From Branchiostoma floridae (Eukaryota > Chordata > Leptocardii > Amphioxiformes > Branchiostomatidae), in assembly GCF_000003815.2 (NCBI RefSeq), contig NC_049992.1, forward strand, positions 15,356,820-15,420,819: DNA of 64,000 bases. The letters are read 5' to 3'. The notes under the pieces are model-generated. The model saw nothing but the letters and a program-made list of their open reading frames with translations, was not told where the DNA came from and searched no databases. A program made the translations under genes and the position numbers. Positions 23,766 through 35,839 of this stretch are shown here, one piece after another (position 1 is the stretch's first letter; each line of letters starts with the position of its first letter).

Positions 23766-23840
23766 TTAGTAATTTTATAAGGACACGTCTAGCCAGGGCC
23801 CGGGATGACAGGGATCATGAGAACATAGCAAATCGGCCAT

Positions 23841-24310
23841 TTGGCATCACACATACTACAGTTTGGTAGTAGACTTATCAGTTGCCACAAATTACACATC
23901 GAAACCGGAAGACATAACCGCACTCCTCTAGAACAACGAATATGTAGATACTGCAATCTAGATAAGTTAGAAGACGAACATCATTTTGTAGTAGAATGTA
24001 GTTTGTACAAGAAAGAGAGAGCTGAACTCTACAGACTAATAGAATCCATGTTCCCCCACTTCATACAACTAAGTAATATAGACAAATTTATATTCCTTGT
24101 GAATCTAGACAAACCTTTACTTATAAAGCATATCTGTTCTTACATTTTCAATATCACAAAGAAACGAGAAGAAGCCGAATGTACGCAGTAGAATACGATC
24201 CTTGAGTAGTGTAGATTCATTGTATCATTATATCATGTTGTATCATTTGTTGTGACCTGTACTAAACCCAGTGGGTATGAATGTACAATAAAGGTCTTCA
24301 TTCTTTATAT
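23841..24310 (+). mobile_element. LINE 3' end (C-terminal zinc-knuckle fragment)
   Basis: A 116-residue open frame contains RICRYCN-x5-EDEHHFVVECSLY, the Cys/His motif that follows the reverse transcriptase domain in many non-LTR retrotransposons. No RT domain lies upstream, so it is a 5'-truncated copy. AATAAAGG and a T-rich end close it near 24300. The clade is not assigned. Confidence 0.75.
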
Positions 24311-25898
24311 TCTGATGCAAAGCGCATGAGATATAAGAACATATTCTGCTATACACGGTGCTCTCTCGCTCAGGACAATGGCGTAAATACACCCTATAAT
24401 TTGTTTCACACTTCAAGTGGGATGTTCCCTTACGAAGAGCACAACCACTAGTTTATGAAGTGCCTCACAATTACCATTTCCTTTGTTGTTCGAAGTGCAG
24501 AGCGACATTTAAGACAACACTACTAACACTCCACAATGAAGACCTTATACCTAATGGTGTCACCACCTCACATTGTTAGCTCAATATTATTCATGACAAA
24601 TCCGTTGTTGGTGGCAATTTTCTTGTTGATGTTTTTTCCGACTCCAATTTTGTCCTTGCAGGTGTTTTCCTTGGTGTGTTGTGAGACTACTCCCTCACAG
24701 CGGGGGATTCTTTTGTCGCGAATTTTTCCTTTATAGCTTTACTTGTAATGATGACGTCTTGGCCCAGGTGGCACGTCCTTTTCAAATTATCTTAGACAAT
24801 GCCACTTATTGTTCTTTCATGTTCTACATTGTTTAATGTATGTGGAGGTAAAATGGACCGCAGGGAAGAGCTCGAAAGTGGTATAAAAGTGCTTGGGTGA
24901 AAAGTCAAGAAGGTTCTTAATATCCACCGTGGGTTGTTTTTCGTTAATACTTTGCTGTAGTATGTTAGCTCTGAATGGGTTTGGTAATATATATGGTAAA
25001 GTCACTTGACAGCGCGTGGTTGTGTTTTGATTTATGAAATGGTACTTGTAATGTTGCTAAAACACCGCCTCCTTTTCACACTACGGTAGAAAAATATTCC
25101 CCCGGTGGCTGTACGGCCTCTCGGTGGACCGATTTGCAAATAGCTTGTTCTACACGAAACATTACAAGCACACAATTACGTAAGTCCCCGGGCAATGCAA
25201 ATGAGCACCACAAATCAACAAGTGTTCTTGTGCAAGAAATGCATGAAAAGATCAGAGAACAATGAACAAAACCTATCCGTAACAAGTAGTCTTCACAACA
25301 GTCTTATTTGTGAGGTTGAAAGGAAAATGCAACTGCATCTGAAGTCTTAATTCAATGTTTTAGGCTCGTTGCTACTTTTGTGTGAAGATTATAGAAAGTC
25401 CTATTATCTAGTAGGAACAAATGTCTTATCTCTCGTGTCAGCCATTAGGAAGTCTTATCTTGAGTCTAAGTGTTTTGCATTGTTCAGGAAGGCGAGACAG
25501 AACAGTCTTATCAGATCACGTCCATCTGTAACAAATTTCAAGTCAAAAGAAAAGATTCTAGACGCATTTGCTTATCTGCGATTCATATCTGGTTCTTCTT
25601 ATCATCTCCGTCAGGAGGCTATGTTTTAAAATCAGGAGAGTACGTGCGCGCGCGTGTGTGAATGTGTATGTGTATGTGTACACATGTGTATGTGTATGTG
25701 TATGTGTATGTGATAACTAGAGGATGCCTTGACAGGTTGTGTTCATGTCTCATAAAATGTCCTTGGTGTGAGTGGACAGATCTTGATAAGACGTCGAAAT
25801 GACTAGATGTTGGCCCACAACTATTAGCCTCTACGAGGATCCGTGAATCGTTGGTCAAATAGTAGAAAGAAGACGGAATGTAGAGGGAACAAATTTTG
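24311..25898. other. Non-coding; GT/GTATGT simple repeat at about 25645-25712
   Basis: No gene seen. The TGTATG repeat runs in alternating purine-pyrimidine order. Confidence 0.5.
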
Positions 25899-26040
25899 CC
25901 TAGCATACTATTTCCTAGAGCTAGATGGAGAAGTGTGGTTCAACGAATTCGCATGGTGCCCCAACGACCCACTAGAAGGTCAAGGGATAGGTGAGGTGAG
26001 GTGAGGTGTGTCCAAAATGTAGAGAAAATAGTATGCTAGG
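25899..26040. mobile_element. Short TIR element with AGGTG pentamers
   Basis: CCTAGCATACTATTT at the left end is mirrored by AAATAGTATGCTAGG at the right. Four GGTGA-type pentamers lie inside at about 25989-26010. Confidence 0.65.
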
Positions 26041-26095
26041 GAAACCGGCACACAGGAGTCAGTACACGAACCACGGATCCCCGAGCACAAAATGC

Positions 26096-26290
26096 AGAAA
26101 TGTTCGCGGTGGATATATGTTCGCGGTTTTCGCGGTGACCACTTCACCGCGAACTTAAAACCATCGCGAATATTTTTTCTAATATGGTATTAGACTGCAG
26201 TCTATGGTGTTACCGCGAAATCAAATCCATCGCGAAAAGTTTTTCCTGCTACCGCGAAATTAAATCCCCGCAAACTTAAATGCATTTACA
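26096..26290. repeat. Cluster of TTCGCGG / CCGCGAA motifs
   Basis: About eight copies of TCGCGG or CGCGAA in both orientations, separated by AAATCAAATCC-like spacers. No coding frame. Confidence 0.75.
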
Positions 26291-26841
26291 GTATTCCCTC
26301 TACATGTTGTCCAATTTCTACTATTATATAATATTTGACCAACGGACCACTGAGCCTGGTAGAGACTACTCTATTAGTATTACGGCTTATGTTATAGTAC
26401 ATCAGTACAACATCCGGTTTGTGTATCTTATGATCTGAAGATGGTACCGTCACCAAAATATTTTAGATACTATAGCTCTTGTTTTGGAAATAAACCAGTT
26501 TGTATGTTTCAGGCAAATAACAACATTTTCTATGTACAAAAATAGAAACCGCATTTTTTGTATTCACATGGCCTAAAACAGTAACATCTGGTAGACTTTT
26601 GATGACATGAAAGCGACTCATGAAGTAATAGCATAGTAGTATGTACCCGTATGATATTCTACATTTGGTAAATCATGTGTTAAGTAACCACCTTCGAATT
26701 TACATACAACGAAATGATCTAGATTTCTTACCTGGGACTCATCAAGATTTTCTTTTGTTTTGGTCACTATTTGACCAATTGTTACCAGGCTTACTGTATA
26801 TGATACCCCACCTGACCCCACCACCCAAAGTTATTGAAACC
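26291..26841. other. Non-coding, MITE terminus at about 26355
   Basis: GAGCCTGGTAGAGACTA near 26355, preceded by AATTTCTACTATTATA, is a right end of the TAGTCTCTACCAG family. The rest is unassigned. Confidence 0.45.
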
Positions 26842-27066
26842 TAGCCTCCTTTGCAGACTTTTAGGAGCACATGTGTGTCTCATTATAATTGAGATGGAGG
26901 TTGGCGCTGATTAGTCATTTCAACATGGCCATGTTCGTAATTCTCTAAATCAGAGGAGATCGTTTCCGCGCACCTAGAATGATCTGTCTTCCCTCTTTCA
27001 ACCTCCTTGGTCTGATCCATGTTAAAATCGCAAATCAGCGCTCCTAAAAGTCTGCGAAGGAGGCTA
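26842..27066. mobile_element. Foldback MITE (TAGCCTCCTTTGCAGAC ends)
   Basis: TAGCCTCCTTTGCAGACTTT and GGAGC at the left pair with GCTCC and AAAGTCTGCGAAGGAGGCTA at the right. About 28-bp arms. Confidence 0.92.
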
Positions 27067-27792
27067 CACAAAGACCACACAGGTTCCGAAAACACATCCC
27101 CGGTATTTAACCTGGCAGAGGGTCGTGTTTTGAGAAGTTTGGGACGTCTGCGGAGGAGATAAGGATAAGAAATGCACCGCCACTGGGTCCCTGTTGACTG
27201 ACAACAGAGTCTGTCTAGATGCGCACTATTATAAAAAAAGGACGCCAGTTAGTAGCTACATTTTCCATTCGTGTCCAGTCCTCTACAAAACTGCTTTGCA
27301 CATTTCTTTAAAAACTGATGTTAGATACATAAGTTTGCTGATGATACACATGGCTGATAGGAACGTGAGAAACAGGTTTGTCTTACGAATCCGATTGTCT
27401 GACTTTGTGTTTGTGTGTGGCTAGCGCATGTCGGAACATCAGAACGTATATTACACATGCGTACGTGTTGTAGTGCTAGGGGAAGTCTGTGCATGTATAT
27501 GACAAGATGTAACACTTAATACCAAGGTTAGAATGCAGAATTGCATGAAGCGCCATTGGTGCTAGTTACTACCGTTTCCACAATCACAACAAAAGGAAAT
27601 ACAAATTGAGTGTGTAAGACACACGTTTTGACAGCAGTACATATAGGCTCTAAAAGAGACAACCGGTGTCCTGAGCTATTCACCCCTTCGATCGTGTAAC
27701 AATGACATATATATTATTCACAAAACATGACCTGGGAGTTATGTCCTACAACAAACACTGGTTTTACTTACCCCAGAGTGGCATGACTTACC

Positions 27793-27990
27793 CGGGCCTT
27801 CCTACCGGGGTACGGGGATAGTTTCATTCGGCAAAAAAATTGGGAAATTGGCCAGGGGAGTCAGTCCACGCTAAGGTGTATTGTTCTCCCTCCACGCCTC
27901 GTCGACCTCATATTGTGATAGCAAAACTCACCTGGCAAATAATTCTCCCTATAACAGGCAGCGTAGTCTGTCTGGTAAAGACTAGACTTT
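27793..27990. repeat. Dispersed repeat Y, copy 1
   Basis: Shares CCTTCCTAC, GGCAAAAAAATTGGGAAATTGG, AGGGGAGTCAGTCCAC, AGCAAAACTCACCTGGCAAA and TCTGGTA(A/G)AGAC with 30217-30396. Confidence 0.85.
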
Positions 27991-28016
27991 TTGAATGATT
28001 AGGCACATGTTGTACC

Positions 28017-28625
28017 AGAATGCCGTCAGGAGGCTATTATCGAACTTGATTTTTGTTTGTTTTGCATACCCGGTAAGCGGCCTAAAGGCGTAACACACCT
28101 GGTTAGTACGGAACTGTACAAGTTGCATATCCGGACAGATCTATTTGTTCCATTCACACCGGGCAGGTGTCCCTTCCCTTTTCGATAAGAGTGGTGCGTG
28201 CTCGAGGTGTGACTCTCCTCTAACACGGGACGGCCAACTAACGTCCAATCTGAGGGACGGCCCTAACCGAAGCTTGGTACACAATTTTAGCCCGAGTGAA
28301 GTGAGGAAAGTCGTGTTAAGTGCCTTTCCCAATGGCACAAGATCGGTGGCACATCAACGGATTCGAACCCAGAACTTATGGTTGGGAATCGAACATCCTG
28401 CCGATTGCGCCAGACGACGTCCCCACTTGATCTTCGTTTTGCCGACCCCTGTCCACAAACGAAGTTTCATGAGGATCCGCCCTTAACTTCTCGAGTTATG
28501 CTGATCGATAACAAACAAACCAACGAACAAACAAACAAACAAACAAACAAACACTCAGCTAGCCGACCACAAACAGCACCGTGTACCAAAACATAACCTC
28601 CTTTCGCGAAGGTACAAACATGAAG
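28017..28625 (+). repeat. Dispersed repeat X, copy 2 (split by SINE)
   Basis: The left piece ends ATTATCGAACTTGATTTTTG. The right piece resumes CTTGATCTTCGTTTTGCC, then GAGTTATGCTG and an (AAAC)n run at about 28517-28552. Confidence 0.75.
28045..28424 (-). mobile_element. tRNA-derived SINE nested in repeat X
   Basis: On the minus strand it begins with a tRNA-like head holding TGGCGCAATCGG (A box) and GGTTCGAATCC (B box), then a body with AAGGCACTTAACACG and CTTTCCTCACTTCACTC, and an A-rich tail AAAACAAACAAAAATC. It lies between near-identical ACTTGAT(T/C)TT(T/C)GTTT copies, which act as target duplication and split repeat X. Confidence 0.85.
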
Positions 28626-28843
28626 GTTTGTAAGCGATCTCATCACATTGTAGCTAGTTCGACTGTTACTAACATGATAAACAGTAACGGAGAGATGACA
28701 ATGTCGTTTCACGATTGCTTACAATTGCCGGGTTCTTTGTACATTGGCCATGCAATTACATTCAAGAAGACGATAGCTAGATGTCACGATGTTCTCTCAC
28801 AACACAGGTAACTGTCTTTCAATGGGGACAATTCAGCCATTGT

Positions 28844-28898
28844 TTAGCCTAGATACCGGTATACCAGACCCCAGCCCGATTTCAAACATCCAGGCTAA
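28844..28898. mobile_element. Very short TTAGCCT/AGGCTAA element
   Basis: About 54 bp between TAGCCTAGATACCGG and CCAGGCTAA, flanked by CCATTGTT on both sides (an 8-bp duplication). Confidence 0.7.
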
Positions 28899-30216
28899 CC
28901 ATTGTTTGACTGCAAATATTAATCATCAGAGACGGTTGAACGGCACATCATAGTGGCATATTTCATGCATGAATATAGCAATGACTCCGATTACAGTAGA
29001 TATAACTATCACAAAAGTATCCAAACGTATTATATAGTCTGTCAAAAGCTTACGGGGAGTTCGAAATGCACGGAAAGATGAATGACTTTGTTTTTGGAGA
29101 ATCCTTCCGTTCGCTATACACGCCGATAATTAACCCAAATTAGAAAAAAAACTCAGTTTGTCAAGCGTGTAACGAATTTTTCCGTCTCTCTGATCACGCC
29201 GCTCACCTTACGGCGTTACCTGTTTGAATGCAGGGGAACAATAGACGCTACCTGGCGTGACGTGTGCGCGCGTGGGTACCTGACGCCGGCCTGCCTCGCC
29301 GCTCAATCACACAGATGGACAGGGGCGGCGCTCTTTGATAAACCAAGCAAATCAGGTGAAAAATGGCCCACATGCCCTAATGTTCCTTTATTTCACGAAG
29401 TGTTCTTTTGAAGTATTCTTCACAATCCCTTTTAATCATGTGTATCTTTCAAGCGACACTATTTCTATCTAATACATCATGGACACCAAATGACAGCATG
29501 CAGAACAGGTGACTGTTAAAGTTTGAGACACATGGCATTACCAATCCATTTATTTTGAGCTCTGGTAAGTAATTACCTTCGCCAAGAAGGCCAGTTATTT
29601 TGTAATGTGGTACCGAAGACTTTTCCGTCTCACTGGAAGTTGGGAATGGCATGCAAAAGTCATTACAGTATGATCATGTTGGCACTCGAAAGAAATAACA
29701 CATTAGATCTTAGCATTGCATTCTACAACACCACGTAGCACAACACAGCACAACACCATGGGACAAATGTTCAGCAATACGATTTTCAAAAATATCTACA
29801 GTAACTGCAATTTTAAAATACATTTGCGATAAAGTAGTGAGAACACGGTCCACGCACTTGCCTTGAATTCACATTCTTCTTTAACTAACCGCACGCGGCT
29901 CTAATAAACACTTTGCTAAATCCAGAGAATTTAGAGGCGGTCCTCAAAGATTGCGGCAAATCCCTGGCGGACGGCAACTCTTCCGCCTCGCGGCGTCGGG
30001 ATAATCCTACAGACGGAGTAAATCAGGCTGCGGAAATAAAAACAGTCTTCCTTGTACTGTATATGTATATACATAGTGGCATTGCGTACTAGCCACTAAG
30101 TACAGTAGGGGCTCTAGATAGCTGTAAACTACATACAAGTGTACAACTTGCAGTTAAGATGTGCAAACGAGTTATGTGTGACAGGTCGTTCAATGTAATA
30201 TAACTAGCCTACAGCA
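28899..30216. other. Non-coding; GC-richer patch near 29170-29330
   Basis: No gene seen. The patch carries TTACCTGTT, CTACCTGGC and GAACAATAG words that could bind Zeb/Snail or Sox factors. Not tested. Confidence 0.35.
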
Positions 30217-30396
30217 GGCCTTCCTACAGGGTTACGGTGATCGAAGAATTCGGCAAAAAAAATGGGAAATTGGTCAGGGGAGTCAGTCCACAATTGTTTC
30301 CCCTCCGGCCGGCCTACTCCTCTGGTAGCAAAACTCACCTGGCAAATTATTCTCCCTGTAATGGGCCAGGCAGTCAGTCTGGTAGAGACTTTAATA
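30217..30396. repeat. Dispersed repeat Y, copy 2
   Basis: Counterpart of 27793-27990, ending TCTGGTAGAGACTT, a terminus of the TAGTCTCTACCAG family. Confidence 0.85.
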
Positions 30397-31199
30397 TAAC
30401 CAGCTGCTGCTGCGCCGCGTGCCTGCGAAGCTTGTGTGTTACACCGAGGGGTGGTTATACCGGCTATATAGATACAGATTAATCTCAAGGCATTGAAAAC
30501 ACATTTTTTTCTCAGATAGATACTGTTTATCTATCTTGGAATGAGTGTTGATAAACTCAAGCCAGCTTTACCGGAAGACCGAACTGGGCGTTGGAGTGCA
30601 ACAATCACTATTCGAACAATACAAAAGGCCACAAAAGGTATCGGATGTTTGGGAAAGAAAATATGGAAGTAGACCGTGTGGTGACGTCATAGAATTCTTT
30701 TGTACGTACACAGGGCGGTGTCTGCTACCACTGTTTGTAAAAAGTGATCGATCTTACACAGGGTATAATAAAAGCAGCGCTCAGCAGAAATCGGAGAGAC
30801 GTTGAGATGATATCTGTTAGAAGTCCTTCTGCGAGGTATCAGATCACTTAGATCCAGACGCCGACGATAACTCGGCTTTCCGATGGCCTAGAATGATTAC
30901 AGTCAGGTGGGATTAAAAGATTAGCCATGTAAGCGCCAAGCGAAGGTTACTGGTAACAAATCCCTCTTAAGCAACATTGTTTGTTTTGAAAAGGTGTTTC
31001 AAGTCCCTTTCTTACCGTAACAAACAGTTCGGTGATCCTCATTGACTTAAGAGTTGAGCAGAGGTAAAGATTTTACTTCCGAGTAGTACATATGTTGCTT
31101 GTGGAAGATGTGAAGCTTGGAAGGATTTATGATCGGGTTGAATTGACTCCCATCCTAGGACATTGTGTCTCTTTGAGATAATTACAGGTCTGAAAAGTG

Positions 31200-31605
31200 G
31201 AGCTAATGACGGCGTCGTTTTGCCCGAGGGGAGGAAAAAGATCCTCCTTCCTCGGCAACTACCTTTCTTGGCAAACTCCCTCCCCGGACGGCATTAGAGA
31301 GAACCTTAGCCAGCTTTGAAACTAGCCACCATCCCCATAAAATGAAAGTCAGCCCAGCTCGAAGTCTGCAGAGGAGGCTAAGATATCACATCAAAACCGG
31401 ACACTCTCATGCAGTGCCAAAGAGAGTCGTTAGGAGATATTCGAAATGGACCTTCGTTTTTTTCGACCTCATCCACCTACCAAATATCAAAAGGTTCATT
31501 TGCATCCTCTAGAGTTATGCTGTCCACAGACAGACAAGCACACAGACAGACACGCGAATGAATGGCACCGACAACATTAATTTCTCGGGAAAGGTAGTAT
31601 ATAGT
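31200..31605. repeat. Repeat with 8.5-kb-type segment, then repeat X copy 3
   Basis: CAGCTTTGAAACTAGCCACC and CGAAGTCTGCAGAGGAGGCT match 8500-8700. From 31440, GGACCTTCGTTTTTTTCGACC, AGAGTTATGCTG and CAGACAGAC match repeat X. Confidence 0.7.
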
Positions 31606-32405
31606 CATGCATGAAGATGTGACATCCTTGCACATGTCCTATGACCTGTTGTGCTATGACGTGGTATTCTCACATGTCTTTGGCGTGGGTAGAATACGTT
31701 TGTGATACATCTGTATTTTCATCACACCGCTGCCACCAAATGTAGGGATGTAAAGATGGAGACTTGCACTTCCTGCTTGCCTGGTTACAGCTGAGCTAGA
31801 TATGGGATCTGTCTGCATAATCAGGTACAAATGTGGGGTGGCCCTGTGGTAGATATTGATCTTCCTGTTATTTCAGCTAAGACAATTTGCACCATCCTAA
31901 TATTCTCTTCAATACTTGATGTGTTATGGCAAACGTCGTGAATATACTAGTTTTAGCCAGCTGAAAAATGGCTGATAGCTGTCAGTGTTTGTAGAGTAGA
32001 TTTATGACATCACCACAGGAGGGCATTCCGATACACGCTCCAACAGGTGTAACGAGTAGGATATCGTTCACCACCTGCTTCTGAAGGTACATTATTATAT
32101 ATGACCGCAGGGAAGTGACTCTGACGACTATCTTTGTAATGGTACGTTACACTATCACTCCGGGTAACTTTTCATCATATTCTGTACTTCCTCTCTTCTG
32201 TATCCACAGCCAGTATCTTCCACAGTGGCTTTGTGAGAGAAACCTTGTCATTTGTCCAGAAAACATCACATCAAACCCATAAATTGATCGTTCTGAGACT
32301 AAGCACGGAGGTTAACCTCCTTGGACTAAGTAAGCAATGTTGTCAGAAACTTACTGTCAGTCAGACGACTTGCTATCTGGTCAGGAAGGTAGGTGATGTC
32401 TTTGT

Positions 32406-32596
32406 CTACTCTCCAAGCAGAGATTAGGCTTTGGCAGTTTTTTGGCGTTTTCATGCGTTTTAATTGGCCTTGCTATTTTTATGTCTGATGTTAGGCCGCA
32501 AGACACAAAGAAATTGGTACAAAATAGAAAGACCGATAAAACGCCTAAAATGTAACAAAAAATAACAGCCGGGGCCGAACCTCTGCTTGGAGAGCA
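32406..32596. mobile_element. MITE, CTCCAAGCAGA family
   Basis: TACTCTCCAAGCAGAG at the left and CCTCTGCTTGGAGAG at the right, with imperfect inner arms. Confidence 0.88.
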
Positions 32597-35500
32597 GTCT
32601 TTGTCGGGCACAATGCGGGCTGTGTGTCTCCAAACAATATAGCGCAGTTGGGGACATAGCAAAGTGTGCTACTTACATCAATTAACCCCAATTACTCCTC
32701 GAGAAAAACATACGGCAAGTCATTTATCCTAATCCCGACTTTCGGTGCTTTCTTCAGACTTCTTCTGGAGTTAGAGGGGAATGAAATGTACCAAACCGCA
32801 TCCTCCAGCACCGGAAAGGCTGGCGTTAGATGCTTCAGATAACATAATTTACGACCAGTAAAAGACATGTGGTTTGTGTCTCCATCGATCTTCGAAAAGT
32901 GGCGTTATAATGATTGAGGAAAAAGGATGAAGATGGCACTGTCGCCACCTGGTTTGCCTTGGGCGGAGTAAGGGGTCATCAGGTGAGGTCAGCGGCTCTT
33001 CAAAGCCGGATACACATCCTTGTAGGAAGCCTGTGTAAAACGGAAATAACATCCAATAGGACCCATCTAGCTGAATGTGGGAGCTAATCACTCAATCTGT
33101 GATGGTACATCATAGATTGTTACCAAGCAGGTCATATACGTAACAGAATTAGAAGAAAGGCAACGAGACGAACTGACATGCGATGTGATAAACGAGCAAA
33201 CGGACAGACATCTATCTTTCTTACGATCTATCTCTGTTCAGGTTGCAGTCATGACGAACAACTGGTCAATGGAAAAATCACCCATTGTCGGCAGATCCCT
33301 TAGGAGTAATCACCAACAGGTGTTGGGGCGAAAAACAATCTGACATATCTCTTCAAGACAAGATTCGACGTGCATACATGCTCAGTTTGCACATTTTGTA
33401 AACAATTTCTGTGAGACTTCAACGACTTGTACGCCCATATGAACAAATCATCTTGCACTAATGGCAGCAATGTATGTTCGGCAAGAGGTAGAGGCAGTAA
33501 CGATGACACACAAACACCTTGAAGCATGCTCAGTAGCCAGTGATTTATTGGTGGTTCTTGACCGTTTGAAGTACCGCACTAACTGTGCAGAGGAAGGAGA
33601 ATGTCGGCATGATCTGATCAATTACCGGTTTTATTGTCGACATATGGTTCCGTGCGAACCCCAATTTGTTTCGAATGGCGGTGACATAAATCTATGAGCA
33701 TGAGCACCAGGTCAATTGTTTGATTTGGTAGCAACAACAGATGATGTGACAGTGAGCAGAAGAAATCATATGAAAACTCCGTCTTGTATCTGTCATTTTA
33801 TGAACGACTGTTCACGTTTTAATAACGAATTTTAGTGGTATTGAAAATCATCTCTGTGAGATACTGAAGTCTTGACCAACTGTAGGAGGTTCGCCTATGG
33901 CTGCTAGCACTTCAGTCATTCATAATAAAGTCTTAGCGGTTTCTTATCGCTTAGTTCTTGAGAAACTCGCCCCCAGTCTTCATTGAAGATGTTGACAGTC
34001 ATATAGATAAGGTAGAAAGCGACAAAAAACTCCAGTCAAAACGCTATCATCAAGAGCACTTGTTGTGAGCACAAACTCTTGTGTGGCGACAATAAATAAT
34101 TAAATTCCATTGCTACCAGATCAAATAAGGCATTTAAAAGTCCACGCGATTGTACATGTGTCAAGTATATACTGAATTTATATCAACTGTGTGTACTGGT
34201 GCCCCAGTAAATGATGTCATTGGGACCAGGGCAACTTAAGATAGAACAGAACCTATAATTTGGTTTGTGAGTGATGTTATGCCGAAAGGTATATTGTTAA
34301 TTACTGACATTTTCCGGCACCGCGTGCGACATGCGATATGTCCAAAAGTCAAAGGGCGGGACTTTGCTTTCTTCATCTTCTTAATGAAGAATATTTCAAC
34401 CTCGTTGATGATAGTTATTTGTAATGATAATTAAGGACTTCGTCTTTTCAAGATGTTTGGGATGATTCTATGCTCCACTCCCTCTGGTTTCAACGCCAGA
34501 TCTTCACATACCACCACATGGCCACAATCAGATGTTTACTATCGTAGTAAACAACTCTCGTAGAAAGACACCGCTAATGTATGAATGCAGTACGAGTTAT
34601 CAGAACACGTAATGAGAGCTAATAACAATACTTACGTTGGGTGTTCCCCACTAGTGTAGTCACTTGACCTGTTGATTGAACTGTGTGTCCATATATACAG
34701 GTTAGCTCTTCAAAGTACGGTGGAATGTCGTATTTTGTGGTTTGTATATAAATCATATGTCATCAGACCAATGGTAATACTATAATGTATGATATTATCT
34801 CCAGTTGGAAGACTATTTAGATCCCAAGGTGTATCATGTTTTGCTTAAAAATCTTTATCCTGTTTTCAAGAACAGAATATATAAACAGAAGCAAGTTTAT
34901 CTTACAAAGACGTCGGTACAAAAATCATAGATGCATAGCTTATGAATATGACGTATTTGTACGTTTAAAAAACAACACATCTGTTTGCAAGGAATCTGTG
35001 TCAATCTTTGTCTCATTTGATAGTTAGTTGTTACGAAAGAATTTGAATTACTACGTTATCTCTGACGACAGATGACCTCTGAATAGTACCAATGGATAAA
35101 ATGCTTCTAATGACTGTACCTTTTCTTTATCTTATCTTTCAGTCATTACGTCCAAGATGATGCCTTCAGTAAGTACTCATCACCCATTAAGACGGCCGGG
35201 GACAACCCAGCCGAGGAGCCCCCTTTTGTAGGGTGAATTCTCTTGGGTAATGTTTGGAGTAGCCGTACAGGTGTTAAAGTGTTGTTAGAGCACTTTAGAC
35301 GAACTTCCATCAGATAGTGATAATGGACGATATCTACAACGATCCGGACTGAGATAATATTGTACTTTGTTGAAAAATAAACACCCAATCATATATGATG
35401 TGTTTGAAAAAGTAGTAAAAGGGTGAAGCTACCTTAGTTTTTAAGGTGGGGAAAGATGACGATAATATTGGTCTTTCTAATGATAGCTTTTGCAGTGGGC

Positions 35501-35839
35501 CATGAAGATTGGGCACAATGAAACTACAACACACAGAAGTTTTTAGGTCTGTACGGGCAGGCAAAACTAGCCACGTGTCATAAAGGTCTTACTGTAAGAA
35601 ACAGAACTATTTTCAGTACTTATGACATTAGTATCAAGTACAATTTACGATGTTTGTACACTCTTAGGCCATCCACGCTCTGAAAGGACTCAGCAAAACC
35701 ACATAGACGCTAAGTGCAGCTCTTCTACAATGCACCACAAAGGAACTGATAAGAAACATTTAACGTTATTACAGTGATGGAGTGAACAATTAGCCTTTTT
35801 CACGTCATTGGTGGTGAAAGAAAATGCCCCATAAATGGT
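32597..35839. other. Non-coding stretch, nothing recognised
   Basis: Short frames (for example a 78-residue one at 33461) show no domain, splice partner or paralogous support. Confidence 0.55.

Noticed and set aside
28336..28424. A possible minus-strand tRNA gene
   Set aside because: A and B boxes are present but the acceptor stem does not close and a SINE body and A-rich tail follow; it is a SINE head.
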